Source: a virus
Reading direction: 5' to 3' (one strand)
Length of the DNA: 25,475 bases
Virus record (IMG/VR): IMGVR_UViG_3300043437_000538
Location: 1-25,475 of that record
Both the position numbers and the translations under genes were made by a program. Numbering within the stretch: position 1 is the stretch's first letter; each line of letters begins with the position of its first letter. The notes beneath the pieces were generated by a model. That model saw only the letters and a program-made list of their open reading frames with translations, made no database searches and was not told where the DNA came from. This document shows positions 24,361 to 25,475 of this stretch, piece after piece.

Positions 24361-25221
24361 TTACATGTCGGCGTTGCCGGCGCATTCTACGTGATTTTTA
24401 AGATACCGGCAACGTACGCACACGTCGCCATTGTCTACAGGATCGAAAAAACCTTCTGCGTTACACGCAGAACAATCTCGGGTTTCGTACGTTCTCGGAT
24501 GCGTCGCAAACTCGCACTGGTCGTAACCTAGCCAACAAAAAGCACAGCCGTGCTCGAATTGATCCGGGCATGGTTTTGCCCGACAACGAACTTCAATTAA
24601 CTTGCGGTTCACTTTCAGCATACTGCTGCTCGCGCTAACCGTCACAAACGAAGGAAACTCTCGGCTGCGGGCCGCCTCGATATGCGCAAAAAACAACAGG
24701 TTTACAAAATGCGCTGCCGTCGAATAAGGGTACGCGCCCCACGGCGCCGAAAAGCCGAGTGTGCGAGAAATAGCAGAACAACTGCTGCGCGAGAAAAACT
24801 GCGTAAACACCATAGGGCACGGCGATCCCGCCAACGCCCGACAACTAAATATGAAACCCGGCGTGGTTTTTCGTTTAAACGGGCGCACGCTTTCAATAAC
24901 TACCGGCACAATCTCGTCGTCTAATTGACGCGTCCATTTCAAAACGGGCTGGCCGTCAATCAGTTTGTCCACGTTGCCCGCTAATCGCCACGCCAGATCC
25001 GCCGCGGCAGACTGCGTTAGTTTTGTTCCGGCCAAAACGCGCACAGAATCATAGACGGCAGTTTCCGCGACGGTTGCCGGCATTTCGGCCATGATATCTT
25101 TACAGATGTCATAGACTGTCTCGCCAACAACACTGACGTCGATATACGGCCGCAAAGCGCGCGAGCAGATCTTATCTCGGCGATCGCGCACCCTTGAATA
25201 ACTAAACGGGGTTTGCGTCAT
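24361..25221 (-). CDS. Cysteine-rich putative zinc-binding protein
   Basis: A 286-residue protein starting MTQTPFSYSRVRDRRDKICS, with a 20-base overlap with the preceding gene. The C-terminal 75 residues have ten cysteines: Cys213, 218, 226, 229, 236, 250, 253, 268, 271 and 280, forming CAFC, CSAC and CVRC pairs. The CSAC/CVRC pairs, separated by GFFDPVDNGD, are typical of a zinc ribbon, and the earlier Cys set could form a second metal site. The N-terminal 200 residues include AAADLAWRLAGNVDKL and FFAHIEAARS helices. It may bind DNA or another protein, or be a metallo-cluster protein. Unidentified. Confidence 0.62.
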   Translation of the reverse strand: MTQTPFSYSRVRDRRDKICSRALRPYIDVSVVGETVYDICKDIMAEMPATVAETAVYDSVRVLAGTKLTQSAAADLAWRLAGNVDKLIDGQPVLKWTRQLDDEIVPVVIESVRPFKRKTTPGFIFSCRALAGSPCPMVFTQFFSRSSCSAISRTLGFSAPWGAYPYSTAAHFVNLLFFAHIEAARSREFPSFVTVSASSSMLKVNRKLIEVRCRAKPCPDQFEHGCAFCWLGYDQCEFATHPRTYETRDCSACNAEGFFDPVDNGDVCVRCRYLKNHVECAGNADM

Positions 25222-25475
25222 TGTTTTGCGCCGCCTCGGTTTGATCCGCTAGTGACACCTCGCCGGCATTGTTTAATGCCGTCGCGCCGACCGTCGTAAA
25301 TTTTCGGTCTGGATTGTTTTTCTCCCACGCGGCTCGCGCCTTACCGCTCGTTTCTTCCGTAAGCGTCGCGATATTCTTGACCCCGGCAGCTTCTTGTTCA
25401 AGCTGCACAATAAGCGAACCTAGTTCGCCTGACAAAAGACTAGCAATGTCCCCGACGCAAACCACGTTTTTAACG
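25202..25475 (-). CDS. Hypothetical protein, 5' end beyond the window
   Basis: The frame is open from the right edge to the TAG at 25202. A GTG at 25465 could start an 87-residue protein, but no ribosome binding site precedes it and the in-frame codons upstream (GTT AAA AAC) are sense, so the real start is probably outside. Visible parts are IASLLSGELGSLIVQLEQEA (helical), AWEKNNPDRKFTTVGA, and an Asn/Ala-rich end. No function recognised. Confidence 0.5.
   Translation of the reverse strand, partial: VKNVVCVGDIASLLSGELGSLIVQLEQEAAGVKNIATLTEETSGKARAAWEKNNPDRKFTTVGATALNNAGEVSLADQTEAAQNNDANPV

Overview
This window reads as a piece of a tailed double-stranded DNA phage genome (Caudoviricetes), probably an uncultured aquatic one. 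Essentially all coding capacity is on the minus strand. Genes are packed with 1-4 bp stop/start overlaps or gaps of a few bases, and no RNA gene, insertion sequence or host-type metabolic operon was seen. A recognisable portal gene, a RuvC-type resolvase, a thymidylate kinase and a very large tail-fibre cluster support this. Several fibre proteins resemble from memory (no search was run) proteins common in marine and freshwater T4-like phages, including cyanophages. Examples are the 'MAHFAQLDENN' protein at 4338-4700, the 'MAAPN...ITGKT' protein cut by the left edge, and the collagen-like fibres. The host cannot be named from the sequence.

Layout in the direction of transcription, from high to low coordinates. 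(1) 25475-20158: proteins mostly of unknown function, including a cysteine-rich putative zinc protein, a RuvC-like Holliday junction resolvase, and a block closed by a strong intrinsic terminator whose loop contains the stop codon of the last gene. (2) 20121-17035: two proteins of unknown function, then the portal, which carries a four-cysteine zinc-ribbon insertion. (3) 17032-13179: an accessory cassette with a GT-B glycosyltransferase, a SpoT/MESH1-like HD-domain protein, a small unknown, thymidylate kinase and three small conserved-type hypotheticals. (4) 13164-1: about 13 kb of tail-fibre or adhesin genes. These are built from a limited set of shuffled modules: KISELP N-termini, Gly-X-Y collagen-like stalks, fibronectin type III, LamG-like, glycine-rich tips, and FKRGT/FKIGDG modules. 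A 2OG-Fe(II) oxygenase gene lies inside this cluster.

Most interesting for follow-up: collagen-like fibres rich in Thr at the Y position, a 2OG-Fe(II) oxygenase within their gene cluster, and a phage glycosyltransferase beside the portal. Together they suggest a possible fibre-modification system, which is inference only. Also notable is the phage-borne HD protein, which keeps the metal-site spacing of MESH1/SpoT but lacks the usual ED catalytic pair. Starts were chosen by visible Shine-Dalgarno sequences where possible. No intergenic stretch exceeds about 110 bases, and no convincing sigma70 or T4-late promoter was found by eye.
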